A DNA stretch of 64,000 nt from Pedobacter fastidiosus (GCF_014306625.1 NZ_JACRYL010000003.1:248390-312389), one strand, 5' to 3'; shown: positions 48,203-58,905, counted from the first letter of the stretch. A program made the numbers and translations. The notes: a model not told the origin generated them from the letters alone.

Positions 48203-49702
48203 TTAGTATCGGTAATTTATATCTTTAACCTTCCCGAAGTTTTCGTATTTATTTTTGAAGGTTACCTCACCTGTAGCTTCTATATCAAAGGTATAAACCG
48301 TTCCATTACTGCCATTGGAAGTTGCAACAGCAATAGATTCGCTATTTTTTGTCTGTAGGGCAGTTACATCCTCACCCGCTGGAAAAGTATAAGCAACCAA
48401 TGAATTATTGCTGAGCACATCATATTGATATAAAACGTTGCCTACAGCATAATACATTTGGTTGCGAGAAGGAGCATAAGCAAACCCAACACTCAAATAC
48501 ATATCAGGACTGTTTTCTACTGCTTTAAATAGAGTTGGTTTATAACCGCCCTCCATACCATAGATATAGCAGGAATTATTTGTTTTATCTTTAAAAATTG
48601 CAATTAGAGTGCTGTTGTAAATGGACCCAATCTTGCCGATTGTTAGCAATTCATGATTAGGATCAATATTAATGGGATCAAATGCTGTATATGATGGATC
48701 AAAAGCCATAGTAGAAGTTGCAAAAGTTGTGCTTATATAGCTATCTCTTATAAAACGGTGATTTAAATTATCAAAAAACATTCCTGAACCTCTATAATAT
48801 GGAAATGCCTGAGCCGCTAGGGTGTATCCATTAGCATCATAGCTTTTATATTCATCGCCAAACTTAATAGACCCAGCAGATACATTCATATAATACAGTT
48901 TTCCGTTATTAATTAAGCTTACATTGTTACCCAGATTTTGGTGCATAAATTCTGGTTTTATCACTGCTGGTTTGCTAAAAAATAAAGAAGAGAAATTAGA
49001 TAATATTTTAAAACTCCCGTTATCTATTAAATACCCTTCATTACCATAGATTACTGTAGAAAAAGCAATTTCTGGATCTGAGTAAGGAACATAAAATGAA
49101 TAGGCATGATGTGTAGAAAGTGGTAAGTTTGTACCAGTATTAACTTTTGAAAATAGTTTATAATATGCCTTTTCTTGATCTGGATTTATAAAATTTAAAT
49201 CGGCTGTAGAGCCAGATTGATCTAAAATAAGCCACCCTGTTTGGTAATTTGTTGTAACAAATAATTTAATCAGCTTGCGATAAACAACACCTGTTTCATT
49301 ATTTGTAATTCTATAATTCAAGGTATAATAATCTCTTTTTGTTTTAATATCAACGGTACTAATATCCAAGTTCCGCGTTTTGGCAAGCACTTGATAAGTA
49401 GAGTCTGCAACTGTTTTACCGGCAACGGCCAAACTCCATTCGAAATTTAAGCCACTTTCGTTTGCCGCAACTTTTTGATTTAAAACCGGTGTTATTTTAA
49501 GCTGATCGCCCTGTAGAACAACAACAGAATCTGCAATTGTTATGGCTACATCATTCGGAATTTTATAATCATAATTCCCTTTATCCTTATAGCAAGAAGT
49601 GAAGAAAAAAGCTGTTAAACAAAGTATAATTAATGTTTTTCGAACATTGTTGGCTTTTATATTTTTGAGCCAATTGTTGTAATTATTTAAATTAGATTTC
49701 AT
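48203..49702 (-). CDS. PKD-like family surface lipoprotein
   Basis: 499 aa. A hydrophobic segment ending FFFTSCYKDKGNYDY shows a lipobox Cys followed by the KGNYDY motif seen in the PKD-like family of SusCD-linked lipoproteins. The rest is beta-rich (TIADSVVVLQGDQLKITPVL near the N-terminus is a PKD-like strand pair) and may form a propeller-like or substrate-binding surface domain. It follows DUF4843 and precedes the terminator. Confidence 0.8.
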   Translation of the reverse strand: MKSNLNNYNNWLKNIKANNVRKTLIILCLTAFFFTSCYKDKGNYDYKIPNDVAITIADSVVVLQGDQLKITPVLNQKVAANESGLNFEWSLAVAGKTVADSTYQVLAKTRNLDISTVDIKTKRDYYTLNYRITNNETGVVYRKLIKLFVTTNYQTGWLILDQSGSTADLNFINPDQEKAYYKLFSKVNTGTNLPLSTHHAYSFYVPYSDPEIAFSTVIYGNEGYLIDNGSFKILSNFSSLFFSKPAVIKPEFMHQNLGNNVSLINNGKLYYMNVSAGSIKFGDEYKSYDANGYTLAAQAFPYYRGSGMFFDNLNHRFIRDSYISTTFATSTMAFDPSYTAFDPINIDPNHELLTIGKIGSIYNSTLIAIFKDKTNNSCYIYGMEGGYKPTLFKAVENSPDMYLSVGFAYAPSRNQMYYAVGNVLYQYDVLSNNSLVAYTFPAGEDVTALQTKNSESIAVATSNGSNGTVYTFDIEATGEVTFKNKYENFGKVKDINYRY

Positions 49703-49774
49703 CTTAATATCATTTATATCTAACCGTTAATTTGACGGATAAATGTTTGAAAATTATTTATAATTCGGAGATGG

Positions 49775-50584
49775 TTAAAAATAAATCTCATTACCGTTTT
49801 CATCTTTTAGTTTATCATTTGGATGAGCATTATTGTAAGCCTCTAATGCATCACTTAACCTTGATTGATAGACGACTACATAGTTGGCTAGATCAATTGA
49901 AGTATCTGGATTAGTACCAAAATAAACGGGCAAAACATCTACTATAAACTGGTATTTAACGGTGCTAAACTCACCTAATCCTTTGTCTACAAATGCTTCC
50001 CAATATGGTGGTTCAATTAGTTTATTACTTATGTTAATTGTATAGGTATCTCCCGTAAAATAATTATTATCATAAGAGATTGAATTACCAACCATTAGGG
50101 CTGGAAAATCAGTATTCGGTTCTAACCTTAACATTAATTTTAGGGTATTATTTCCTAAATCTGCAGTGCGATAAACCTCTACACCAAGTTTTTTAGACAC
50201 AAAAGAACCAGCAGGAATTATGTAGTTCAACAATTTATAATGTTTGCCCGCAATTGCAGTTGTGCCGGTATCAACTACGGAAATTTTAAGTGTTCTATCG
50301 TGATCAGAAACATTACCTAAAATACGTACTTGTGGCAACCAAATGGTGTCTTTCAAGATGGTTGAATCTCCTAGAAAATAAAATGAATAGTTTTTTGTAA
50401 AGTGACGTATTACAGGAGAAACACCACTTGTACTCTTTACTTGAGGCACCAGAAAATAAGCACCGTCTTGATAGCTTGCTGCGGGCACATTATTATTCTT
50501 TTTACATGAGGAAAACAAGCCGATTATAACTGCAAAAAAGCAGATTGCAATTATATTTATATATGTTTTATTTGAATATTTCAT
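49775..50584 (-). CDS. DUF4843 lipoprotein
   Basis: 269 aa from ATG at 50584 with a lipoprotein signal (IIAICFFAVIIGLFSSC). The body has the strand pattern of the DUF4843 family, found next to SusD (DGAYFLVPQV, TWEAF-like EAFVDKGLGEFS, KYQFIVDVL near the C-terminus). A start at 50623 inside the susD end region was rejected. Likely a surface-exposed accessory of the SusCD complex. Confidence 0.85.
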   Translation of the reverse strand: MKYSNKTYINIIAICFFAVIIGLFSSCKKNNNVPAASYQDGAYFLVPQVKSTSGVSPVIRHFTKNYSFYFLGDSTILKDTIWLPQVRILGNVSDHDRTLKISVVDTGTTAIAGKHYKLLNYIIPAGSFVSKKLGVEVYRTADLGNNTLKLMLRLEPNTDFPALMVGNSISYDNNYFTGDTYTINISNKLIEPPYWEAFVDKGLGEFSTVKYQFIVDVLPVYFGTNPDTSIDLANYVVVYQSRLSDALEAYNNAHPNDKLKDENGNEIYF

Positions 50585-50609
50585 AATGGATATTTTTAAA
50601 TGACTAAGA

Positions 50610-52052
50610 TTAACGGTTACCATTAAGGATTTCTAAATCAGGCAACGGGAATACATAAACTCCGGCTGTAGGCACTTTATTAACGTTGTCATTATCTAAC
50701 ATTTCGTTAAGGTTTAGCCTTTTGTAGTAATAAAACAGTTGGCCTTCGCAGTAAAATTCCTTTTGATATTCTTTAAAAATTTCAGTTTTTAAATCATCTG
50801 TGCTTAAATCTGGTGGTAAAAGTCTGAGTCCTCTACTTTTCCTTACTGAATTTAGATAACCAATACCTTCAACAGTTGAAGAACTGGCCTCAGCAGCGAT
50901 GTAATACATTTCTGGCAATCTAATTAACGGTACTAAACCTTTTTCTTTAGCACCATCTTGCCAAAACTTAGCAGGGAAAATATCATTACTATATAATCTC
51001 CATAAGTAGTTATACCTAAAATCTGTACTTCCACTACCATTTACGATCTCGTAAATATGCTCTACCGCCTCATCTGTGTTTCCTCCCCTACCAACTTTAT
51101 TTGTTAAGGAAGTACCACCGTTAGTTCCATTAAAATAGAATGAAATTTGGGTTGTGGTTGCGAAATCGACCTTATTTAAAGAAAAAATTTGTTCTGGCGT
51201 AAACGTATAATCAATTTTGTCACGACCGTTTATTTCATTTTCGTTAATAAATCTTAACCTATTGTTAGCAATTACATTTTTAGCATGTAAAAGCGCATTT
51301 ACCTTATCTCCACGATACAAGTAAACTCTTGCAAGCGTAGCTTCTACGGCTAAATAATTAAAATGACACTTACGGTTATTTAGCCATGAGTTATCCGAAG
51401 AGCTACTTTTTAGATCATCACCTTTTAACAAAACCTCTGCTGCATTTAAATCTTTAATTACACTATCTGTTACTTGTTTTACTGTAGATAATGGCGTAAC
51501 AACTTTCGCAGTAAATATAGAAACGTAAGGAATACTTGCTTTATCGTCTCCAACTAAATAAGATTGACCAAACATGCGCAATAAATCGAAATGCATGTAT
51601 GCTCTTAGACCAAGCGCTTCCCCTTTAATCAAATTATAATTGTTTTCGGAAAAAACATCTTTTTTAGCATCAATATTTGCCAAAATATTATTTGTGTTGG
51701 CAATTGCGTTGTACATATTCTCCCATATATCTGAGATAATATTTTTGATGTGTTCATCTGTATAGTTGCCTGGTTGATCATAAATTGTACCATATTCATC
51801 GTTGTGATATTGATTACCACGAATATCGTATCTACGGGCAATAACATCCATAAAACTCATGGTTAACTTATCTCCGTAAAGTTGGCCAGCAGTCATTTTA
51901 TAATAAACGCCTGCAGTTGCATCTTTAAAACCCTGTTCATTGCTAAAAAGATCGCTCTGAACAACATCGGTTTTTGATTTTACATCTAGAAATTTCTTGC
52001 AACCTGAAAATATAACGGTTACGAGAACTACAATTACTATTAATTTTTTCAT
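50610..52052 (-). CDS. SusD/RagB-family outer-membrane lipoprotein
   Basis: 480 aa. Lipobox LVTVIFSGCKKFLDV at the N-terminus, then KSKTDVVQSDLFSNEQGFKDATAGVYYKM and the helical TPR region LGLRAYMHFDLLRMFG. These are the standard SusD features; SusD lids the SusC barrel and captures the ligand. It lies 12 bp after SusC. Confidence 0.95.
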   Translation of the reverse strand: MKKLIVIVVLVTVIFSGCKKFLDVKSKTDVVQSDLFSNEQGFKDATAGVYYKMTAGQLYGDKLTMSFMDVIARRYDIRGNQYHNDEYGTIYDQPGNYTDEHIKNIISDIWENMYNAIANTNNILANIDAKKDVFSENNYNLIKGEALGLRAYMHFDLLRMFGQSYLVGDDKASIPYVSIFTAKVVTPLSTVKQVTDSVIKDLNAAEVLLKGDDLKSSSSDNSWLNNRKCHFNYLAVEATLARVYLYRGDKVNALLHAKNVIANNRLRFINENEINGRDKIDYTFTPEQIFSLNKVDFATTTQISFYFNGTNGGTSLTNKVGRGGNTDEAVEHIYEIVNGSGSTDFRYNYLWRLYSNDIFPAKFWQDGAKEKGLVPLIRLPEMYYIAAEASSSTVEGIGYLNSVRKSRGLRLLPPDLSTDDLKTEIFKEYQKEFYCEGQLFYYYKRLNLNEMLDNDNVNKVPTAGVYVFPLPDLEILNGNR

Positions 52053-52064
52053 AATATTCTTCTA

Positions 52065-55000
52065 TTATAAGTGAAGGGTTATGTTAAATGCGTAAGTTCT
52101 GTTGAGTGGATAAGAGGTTCCTCTTTCCTTTTCTTGGCTGAATAAGCTAAAAGCATTGTTCATATAAAATTTAACGTCAATCATATCTGATTTGACTTTA
52201 TTTTTCATACTGCTATTCACTTTTTCGATTACCTTGTTGCTAAACTTGGTGATGTATTTTGATAGCAATGCACCGGGATCTAGAGAAAGTCCTGTTAATT
52301 CTATTGCTGCATTTTTGCGCACAAACCTCGAAGTAATTACTTTTTGAACATCGGTACGATGGTAACCATCTAACGTGGTTAAGCCTTTGTAATCTGCAAC
52401 ATCACCAGGGTTTTGCCAGCGCCCATCTAGTGCTCTCCGATCAACATTGTAGTTAACATCGGCACTTTCTAATTTATCAGCAAGCGTTGTGTTGTACTTT
52501 ACGCCACCTAAAACTACATTTAAGCCAAAATTTAATTTAAGCCACTTATATTGAAAATGATTGTTAAAAGTAATGTTGAATTTTGGTTGCAAATCGCCAA
52601 GCGCAACTTGATCTAAAACGTTCCAAATGTAGGTTTGCTTACCATCTTTGGTTAAGAAGATCTCGTAACCATTACTCGGATCAATCCCTAATGATCTTAC
52701 CGCATATAAAGTACTTATACTTGATCCTTCTTTGTATTGTAAAAATGGAGCTGAAGATGTTTGTTTTGCTAAACTATCAGTAATCACTTTATTTTGATTA
52801 CGCAAAACATCAGTTATTTCTAACAGCGTATTTTTATTGTGATACCAACTGGTGGATACATTCCAGAAAAGTTGTCTATCCGGATTTTTTATAATAAAAG
52901 CACTTAAACTGATGTCATAACCTGTATTCTTGGTTTTTCCCAAATTATTTTGAAAACTGCTAAAACCTGATGATGGAGCGGCGGGGTTGGCCATAATTAA
53001 ATCATCAGTTATTTCGTTGTAATAGTTAAAATTAACCATCAAACGATTGTTAAATAAACCTAAATCTGCACCTAAATTTAATTTCTTGGTGCGTTGCCAT
53101 TTTAGATCTGGATTACCCGCAGCAATTAAACTTGTGGGAATAAAATCTAAATACTGACCAGAGGTGTTGTATTTGTAAGTAGTTGTTGAAGCGAAACTAT
53201 CGAAATTAACAGAGCCTGTAAAACCATAACTTCCACGCAACTTTAACTGGTTAATCACTTTTGGAAGTTTAAAAAGTTTTTCTTTATGTACATTCCAAGC
53301 AGCACCAACTGACCATAGTTTACCAAAGCGATTATCTGCACCAAATACAGATGAACCATCGATACGGAAAGAGCCATCAAGTAAATAACGATTATCAAAA
53401 GCGTAACTGGTATTGCCGTAGAAGCCTACTGTTCGGTTTATTTGATAACTGCCATCTGGCTTCTCTCCATTATATTTTAGCGCAAAAGAGATATCATCCA
53501 ATCGATCGCTGGCAAAGCCCTTCGTTTTAATGGTTAATGATTCTCCACTACCCTCTTGTATATTTGTACCAAAAGTTGCATAAACAGTGTGTTGCCCCAT
53601 CACCTTACCATAGTTTATATTAAAACTTGCCTGTGTGCTTCTGTCTGTGCTATTCGTCTTATCATAACTTCCTTTATCAGAAAAATTACCAGGACCAAAA
53701 AACTGTGATGCAGCACGTGGTAAAAATTTATTGGTTTCGCCTGTACTATTTTGAATGGTAAATGTTCCATTCAATTTAAATTCTGGTGTAATCGCATATT
53801 CAGCATATACATTATGCCCCATACTTAATTGCTTAGCATTATCAACAGTATTTAGTGTGGTATTCCATAATGGATTAATTTCTGTTGGAACACGTCCATC
53901 TAGAGAAACAGGATTTCCATTAATGTCATTAAGAATATAATTATCTACATATTTAGAAATTTGGCCATTTTGCCCTGTTTTTGTCCAATATGGATTTAAC
54001 TTTGAATATTGGCTAAAATCACCATAGGGCGAATTATTGCTGGTTGTTGAGCCTAAAGAGAACTGATATTGAAAACTTAAACCTTTATACTTGTACTTCA
54101 TGTTTAAGTTACCCGCTAAATTATCACGATTGGATCCTTTCATTATCCCACCATTTTTACCATAATTAACATTTAGCTGATACACAAACCGCTCGGTACC
54201 AGCACTTAAGTTGATGCTGTGTGCCTGATTAAATTCTGGGTGCAATGGTTGAGATAACCAATAGGTATTTACGCCGTTTTGGATATTGCGAAGCTTTAGA
54301 TTATATAAGTTTGTTAATCGATTTTGAGTAACGAAATTTGGATCCTTGTAAAGACCTGCAATTCGTTCATAATTAAGTTTCTCTTCGGCATTCATTAAAT
54401 TAAAACTGGTTAAATCTGGCAGATTTACAGTTAAGTTGGCTGTGTACATGATATCCAACTCACCTGGTTTTGGCTGTTTAGTTTCAATTACCATTACTCC
54501 ATTTGCAGATTTTGAACCATAAATTGCCGTTGCAGCGGCGTCTTTTAAGAGCGTGATTTTGGCAATTCTATTAATGTCCATATCATACACCTTTTGCAAG
54601 GTAGATTCGAAACCATCTATAATAATTAGCGGCGGATTACTGATATAACCATACTCACTTTGCAAATCGGTTTGTGCAATACTATTGCTTCCACGTAACT
54701 GCACTCTTGGTATTACATTTGGATTGGATCCGTTGATATCATCGGTAGGCATTTGAAATGATGCATCTAATGTTTTTAATGCGGTTAAAATACTTGTCGG
54801 GCTTATTTCTCGTAGTTGATCGCCAGTAAAACTCGTAGCCGATCCTGTAAAATTGGCTTTTGGGCGACTGAAAATACCATTTACCACCACATCCTCCATG
54901 GTATTGTCTGATTCTTTAATAGAGACATTTGCCGTTACAGTGCTTTTGCTTACATCAACATCTAGTTGCTTTTTATCAAAACCGATGTAACTTAAAATCA

Positions 55001-55568
55001 AAGTGTGTTTTCCGTAAGGAACTCTGCTAAAATTATAAGACCCGTCTTTTCCTGTAACCGTAGCCATTTTTAAACTGGGTATGGCCACGTTTACACCTTC
55101 TACGGGTTGTTTCCGATCATCTTTAACCACACCTTGAATAAATCCAAAAGTAGCTTTGCCTACACTTTTAGGTTCAGGCTTTTGATCGGTTCTTCTAATA
55201 ACAAAAGTTCCATCTTGGATTTCATAGCTAAACGGCTGATCGGCAAAACATTTATCGAGCACTTCACTTATAGAGGCTTGATTAACATTTACACTAACAG
55301 GTTTAGCGCCTGTAAACATTGCCTCATTGTAAACCACAGATACTTTGGTTTGCTTAGAGATTTCTTTGATTACCTTTTGCAAAGAAACATTTTGCATTTT
55401 TAGTGTAACCGTTTGTGCCTGCGCCTGGGCGTACACGGCAAGCCATGGTAAGAGCAAGAAAAACATCGATAATTTAAAAACCCTAAATGCCCTTTTTACA
55501 GGTGTTTTTGATTTCGATGGATTACAACAACTTACATGAGCATTAACATTAAGTAATTTTAACTGCAT
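52065..55568 (-). CDS. SusC/RagA TonB-dependent transporter with STN domain
   Basis: 1167 aa. A signal region ends YAQAQAQTVTLKMQNVSLQK. The STN domain (residues about 52-120, ISKQTKVSVVYNEAMF) is followed by a carboxypeptidase-regulatory-like domain (FIQGVVKDDRKQPVEGVNVAIP), the plug (MEDVVVNGIFSRPKANFTGS and ITLLKDAAATAIYGSKSANGVM) and a 22-strand barrel ending YAFNITLHL. The STN domain and upstream FecR and sigma genes show ligand-dependent signalling. It imports an unknown ligand with SusD. Confidence 0.96.
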   Translation of the reverse strand: MQLKLLNVNAHVSCCNPSKSKTPVKRAFRVFKLSMFFLLLPWLAVYAQAQAQTVTLKMQNVSLQKVIKEISKQTKVSVVYNEAMFTGAKPVSVNVNQASISEVLDKCFADQPFSYEIQDGTFVIRRTDQKPEPKSVGKATFGFIQGVVKDDRKQPVEGVNVAIPSLKMATVTGKDGSYNFSRVPYGKHTLILSYIGFDKKQLDVDVSKSTVTANVSIKESDNTMEDVVVNGIFSRPKANFTGSATSFTGDQLREISPTSILTALKTLDASFQMPTDDINGSNPNVIPRVQLRGSNSIAQTDLQSEYGYISNPPLIIIDGFESTLQKVYDMDINRIAKITLLKDAAATAIYGSKSANGVMVIETKQPKPGELDIMYTANLTVNLPDLTSFNLMNAEEKLNYERIAGLYKDPNFVTQNRLTNLYNLKLRNIQNGVNTYWLSQPLHPEFNQAHSINLSAGTERFVYQLNVNYGKNGGIMKGSNRDNLAGNLNMKYKYKGLSFQYQFSLGSTTSNNSPYGDFSQYSKLNPYWTKTGQNGQISKYVDNYILNDINGNPVSLDGRVPTEINPLWNTTLNTVDNAKQLSMGHNVYAEYAITPEFKLNGTFTIQNSTGETNKFLPRAASQFFGPGNFSDKGSYDKTNSTDRSTQASFNINYGKVMGQHTVYATFGTNIQEGSGESLTIKTKGFASDRLDDISFALKYNGEKPDGSYQINRTVGFYGNTSYAFDNRYLLDGSFRIDGSSVFGADNRFGKLWSVGAAWNVHKEKLFKLPKVINQLKLRGSYGFTGSVNFDSFASTTTYKYNTSGQYLDFIPTSLIAAGNPDLKWQRTKKLNLGADLGLFNNRLMVNFNYYNEITDDLIMANPAAPSSGFSSFQNNLGKTKNTGYDISLSAFIIKNPDRQLFWNVSTSWYHNKNTLLEITDVLRNQNKVITDSLAKQTSSAPFLQYKEGSSISTLYAVRSLGIDPSNGYEIFLTKDGKQTYIWNVLDQVALGDLQPKFNITFNNHFQYKWLKLNFGLNVVLGGVKYNTTLADKLESADVNYNVDRRALDGRWQNPGDVADYKGLTTLDGYHRTDVQKVITSRFVRKNAAIELTGLSLDPGALLSKYITKFSNKVIEKVNSSMKNKVKSDMIDVKFYMNNAFSLFSQEKERGTSYPLNRTYAFNITLHL

Positions 55569-55695
55569 AGTTTGATAGTTTGGTTGGTTATAGTTGAATA
55601 AATAGTTTAAAAAAATGGCTATAGTTATTCATCAACCGGAAATCAACTTCTTGAAAACCGCTGCAGGATGTGCTAAACTGAAATAGGGGGATTTT

Positions 55696-56880
55696 TTACG
55701 GGTTAACGATCAATCTTTTTTCTTCAAGCTTAAATTTTATACCGTTAGTTTCTAATAATTTTAATACTTTGGATAGTGGCAGATTTTTACTGATTCGACC
55801 ACCAAATTCTTCTGAGTTAATCGCTCCTTTAAACTCAACATCTACATTATACCATCGCCCAATCTGCCTCATGATTGTTGGTAAATCTGTATTGCTAAAT
55901 TCGAAAAAGCCAATTTTCCAAGCCATGATCTGATCTATATCTACGTTGTTATTAACCAACATACTTGATCCAGTTTTTAACAATTGAACTTGTTGACCAG
56001 GCTTGATTAATTTAAATTGATGAGATTGAAGTTCCTCAACCTTAACACTCCCTTCTAAAAGGGTTGTTTTCGTGCTGGCCTCATCCGCATAAGCATTTAC
56101 ATTAAAATGAGTACCTAAAACTTCAACAACGGATTGATTGACCTGGACTTTAAAAGGCATAGCTTTATTTTTGGCTACTTCAAAATAAGCTTCGCCTGTA
56201 ATTTCTACCACTCTCTCTTTGCCTTTAAAGCTTGTTGGGTATTTTATTGATGAAGCTGAGTTTAGCCAAACCTGAGTTCCATCGGGCAAACTCAATTGAT
56301 ATTGACCTCCTTTTGGTGTACTTAAAGAATTGAATACTACCTCCTTATTCGCGTCATTCAAATTATTATAAGCAATATGGCCATCATTAAGTTTATTGAT
56401 TTCTCCATTGCCCTGCTGAGCCAATTTTCCATTGTTCGCACTATCTAAAACTACCTGTGTTCCATTTGATAAAGTAAGAATGGCTTTATTACCGCCTGGT
56501 TGGATATCCTTTACCAAACTATTGCCTGGAGATATAACAGTTTTCGATTTATTAAGCACTAAAAAATATGTTCCTATTGATAATGCAATTAAAATGCAAG
56601 CTGCCGAGGCATACTTAAACCAAATTTGATTAATAATTTTAACACGAACAGGAACTTCTATTTTATATAGATTGCTGATGCGCTCATTTATTTTTGAAGC
56701 AATTCTTGCTTTTAAAGTCAACTCATCTTTAGCAAATTGTTTATCAATAACAATTTCGCATTCATCATTAAAATGATTGTACCAATCTGCAAATTCTTGT
56801 TCCTCGTTAGATGTAATGCTCCCATTAAGCCATTTTTCGGCAAGCATTTCTAAACGTTCATTGTATGGTTTTTCCTGCAT
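55696..56880 (-). CDS. FecR-family anti-sigma factor
   Basis: 394 aa. Residues 1-85 face the cytoplasm and hold the sigma-binding region (ERLEMLAEKWLNGSITSNEEQEF). One membrane span is at about 93-112. The FecR domain (VFNSLSTPKGGQYQLSLPDG...VWLNSASSIKYPTSF) and a DUF4974 C-terminus (WYNVDVEFKG...NLPLSKVLKLLETNG) follow. It relays the state of the SusC STN domain to the sigma factor encoded upstream. Confidence 0.94.
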   Translation of the reverse strand: MQEKPYNERLEMLAEKWLNGSITSNEEQEFADWYNHFNDECEIVIDKQFAKDELTLKARIASKINERISNLYKIEVPVRVKIINQIWFKYASAACILIALSIGTYFLVLNKSKTVISPGNSLVKDIQPGGNKAILTLSNGTQVVLDSANNGKLAQQGNGEINKLNDGHIAYNNLNDANKEVVFNSLSTPKGGQYQLSLPDGTQVWLNSASSIKYPTSFKGKERVVEITGEAYFEVAKNKAMPFKVQVNQSVVEVLGTHFNVNAYADEASTKTTLLEGSVKVEELQSHQFKLIKPGQQVQLLKTGSSMLVNNNVDIDQIMAWKIGFFEFSNTDLPTIMRQIGRWYNVDVEFKGAINSEEFGGRISKNLPLSKVLKLLETNGIKFKLEEKRLIVNP

Positions 56881-57008
56881 AAAAGAATAAAGTATTGTGG
56901 CTCTTTAATATATAGCCAATTGAAAACGAGGTTTCCGTGACAAGGATTGAAAATATTTTTTAAAAAAATAGAAATTAAATTATTAAGAATATAAAATCTG
57001 ACCAAATT

Positions 57009-57572
57009 CTATATAAAAAAAGAAAATAAAATTGTTTTCAATCCCGATCTAAGTCTTTTTACAGCTCTTCTAAGATGAGTTTCTACTGTATTTTCCGAAA
57101 TACCCATCTTTTCAGCTATTTGTTTTTGTGATAATCCTTGTTCGCGACTTAAAACAAACGCCATTTGACCTTTTTCAGGTAAAGATTTTACCAATTTTGC
57201 TAACCGACCTTGTAATTCTTTTAATTGAAGAAAGTCTTCTGTACTATTATCCATTTCAGATAAATCTGAGGAAGAAGCATAACTTTGATAACGCTTCTGT
57301 TTTGCCAAAAAATTAATCACCTCGTATTTAACGGCTATAGCCAAATAAGCACTTAAAGAAGTTTGTATAAAAAGTGTTTCATAATTATTCCAAAGGCGAA
57401 GCATGATATCTTGCACTAAATCTTCGGCTTCATCAGCATTACCCAATCTATTGGTTGCCGTAACAAAGAGTTTATCCCAAAACCGATCGTAAATTTCATC
57501 AAAGGCTTGCCTTTCTCCTTTTTGCAAAAGAGTAACCAATTCCTCATCACTATACGATTTATAAGAAGCCAT
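57009..57572 (-). CDS. ECF RNA polymerase sigma factor of the SusCD system
   Basis: 187 aa sigma-70 family. Region 2 (FDEIYDRFWDKLFVTATNRLGNADEAEDLVQDIMLRLW) and region 4 (MAFVLSREQGLSQKQIAEKMGISENTVETHLRRAVKRL) are clear. It is of the Bacteroidetes family 1 type and is followed by fecR and susC, so it most likely controls this operon. Confidence 0.95.
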   Translation of the reverse strand: MASYKSYSDEELVTLLQKGERQAFDEIYDRFWDKLFVTATNRLGNADEAEDLVQDIMLRLWNNYETLFIQTSLSAYLAIAVKYEVINFLAKQKRYQSYASSSDLSEMDNSTEDFLQLKELQGRLAKLVKSLPEKGQMAFVLSREQGLSQKQIAEKMGISENTVETHLRRAVKRLRSGLKTILFSFFI

Positions 57573-57659
57573 TATTCAACGCCGTAATCAATTGCTAAGT
57601 TAATTAAAACATAACAAAAAAATTACGCCATGATGTAGGAAAAGCAATTCAGATTATAA

Positions 57660-58220
57660 TTACTCAAAAGTAAAGCGTACGTTTTTATAACCCAAGCCTT
57701 CTATTATTGGTTTTAAAACAGTTGTAGCATTGGTTTTAGTTTGATTTAAAATGCTAGATTTTTTCACTTCTGCTGTTACTTGCTTCTCTGCGGCCTTATA
57801 AGCTTCATCAACCAAACCAGCCTCACGAAAGAAAGCCATTTTAGTATCGTAAACGCGAGAGTTTTTATGATCTATTTTTACATAACAAATCTCTGGCTGT
57901 GGTAAATTTACTACAGCTGTATCTGCATCAATATCAATATCCTCTTTAGTTATTTTAGTTAAATCTATACAACCCACAGCCTCTGCTTTAACTATTAACA
58001 AAACGCTTGCTTCTGGCAAAAAATCTGTTTTGTTTTTGTGTTCCAGTACGTCACTAATTTGATAGCGAACAAGCTCTAATTTACCAATAGCCTCTATTCT
58101 CTCTACTAAAAGCTGATGTTTGCTTTCTACTGAAGTATTGATGCTAAACTTTTTTGAGATAAATAAATAGCCGGCAACTATTAAAATTAGCCAGGGTAAA
58201 ATTCGAAAAACAGTTTTCAT
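57660..58220 (-). CDS. DUF4230 membrane-anchored protein
   Basis: 186 aa with an N-terminal membrane anchor (VFRILPWLILIVAGYLFIS). The body (YQISDVLEHKNKTDFLPEASVLLIVKAEAVGCIDLTKI and VNLPQPEICYVKID) matches DUF4230. No function is known. It stands alone upstream of the sigma gene on the same strand. Confidence 0.85.
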   Translation of the reverse strand: MKTVFRILPWLILIVAGYLFISKKFSINTSVESKHQLLVERIEAIGKLELVRYQISDVLEHKNKTDFLPEASVLLIVKAEAVGCIDLTKITKEDIDIDADTAVVNLPQPEICYVKIDHKNSRVYDTKMAFFREAGLVDEAYKAAEKQVTAEVKKSSILNQTKTNATTVLKPIIEGLGYKNVRFTFE

Positions 58221-58355
58221 ATCAAAAAAATGAGGATAAAATTCTTATTATTTTATCCTGCTTAATCAATTATTAAACCACAATTTTCCTCGTAGCATTT
58301 TTGGCAGTTGTTTTGTATTACCGAAATAACAAACACACAAATAAACACTAATCAC

Positions 58356-58772
58356 ATGAAAAAGCTAACATTTTTACTCCTTTGCATCACCACAATCGGA
58401 CTGGTGTCGTGCAAAAAAGACGTTTATGTTCCAGATTCTGGACTACCGAACCAAACTATTGAAACCGTCATCAATGCAAATCAGTGGGTTTATTCTGAAA
58501 ACAATACCAGATTATCTACAACGGTTAGTTTTCCCGAAATAGATGATGCGACTTTTCGAAACGATGGTATTTTAGTTTACATCTATCCAGATAATTCGGT
58601 AAATGAATACAAACAATTGCCAATGGTATTTGATGCTCAAGCCTACAGTTATATTGTAAGGAAAGGTTCGATTACTATAGATATCCAAACCTCTGGTGAC
58701 AATGTATTGATTCCTAAAAAGCCAACTGCACCGATTGGTCTAAGGGTTGTAATTGTGACTTCAAGCCTGTAA
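58356..58772 (+). CDS. Small secreted lipoprotein
   Basis: 138 aa from ATG at 58356. The signal ends with a lipobox (LCITTIGLVSCKKD). The mature part is beta-rich and includes an acidic central region. It has no family I recognise. A terminator lies downstream. Confidence 0.75.
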   Translation: MKKLTFLLLCITTIGLVSCKKDVYVPDSGLPNQTIETVINANQWVYSENNTRLSTTVSFPEIDDATFRNDGILVYIYPDNSVNEYKQLPMVFDAQAYSYIVRKGSITIDIQTSGDNVLIPKKPTAPIGLRVVIVTSSL

Positions 58773-58820
58773 TCTTGATTACAAACCCATTTCTTAATAA
58801 ATAAAAAGGCGATTATAATT

Positions 58821-58856
58821 AACGACCATCTTTAAATAAAAGATGGTCGTTTTTCT
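58821..58856 (+). terminator. Terminator after the small lipoprotein gene
   Basis: AACGACCATCTTT pairs with AAAGATGGTCGTT around AAATA, followed by a T-rich stretch. Confidence 0.88.
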
Positions 58857-58905
58857 TTTTAAGACAAATTAATAATACATAATCACATATTAATTATTTT
58901 ATTTC

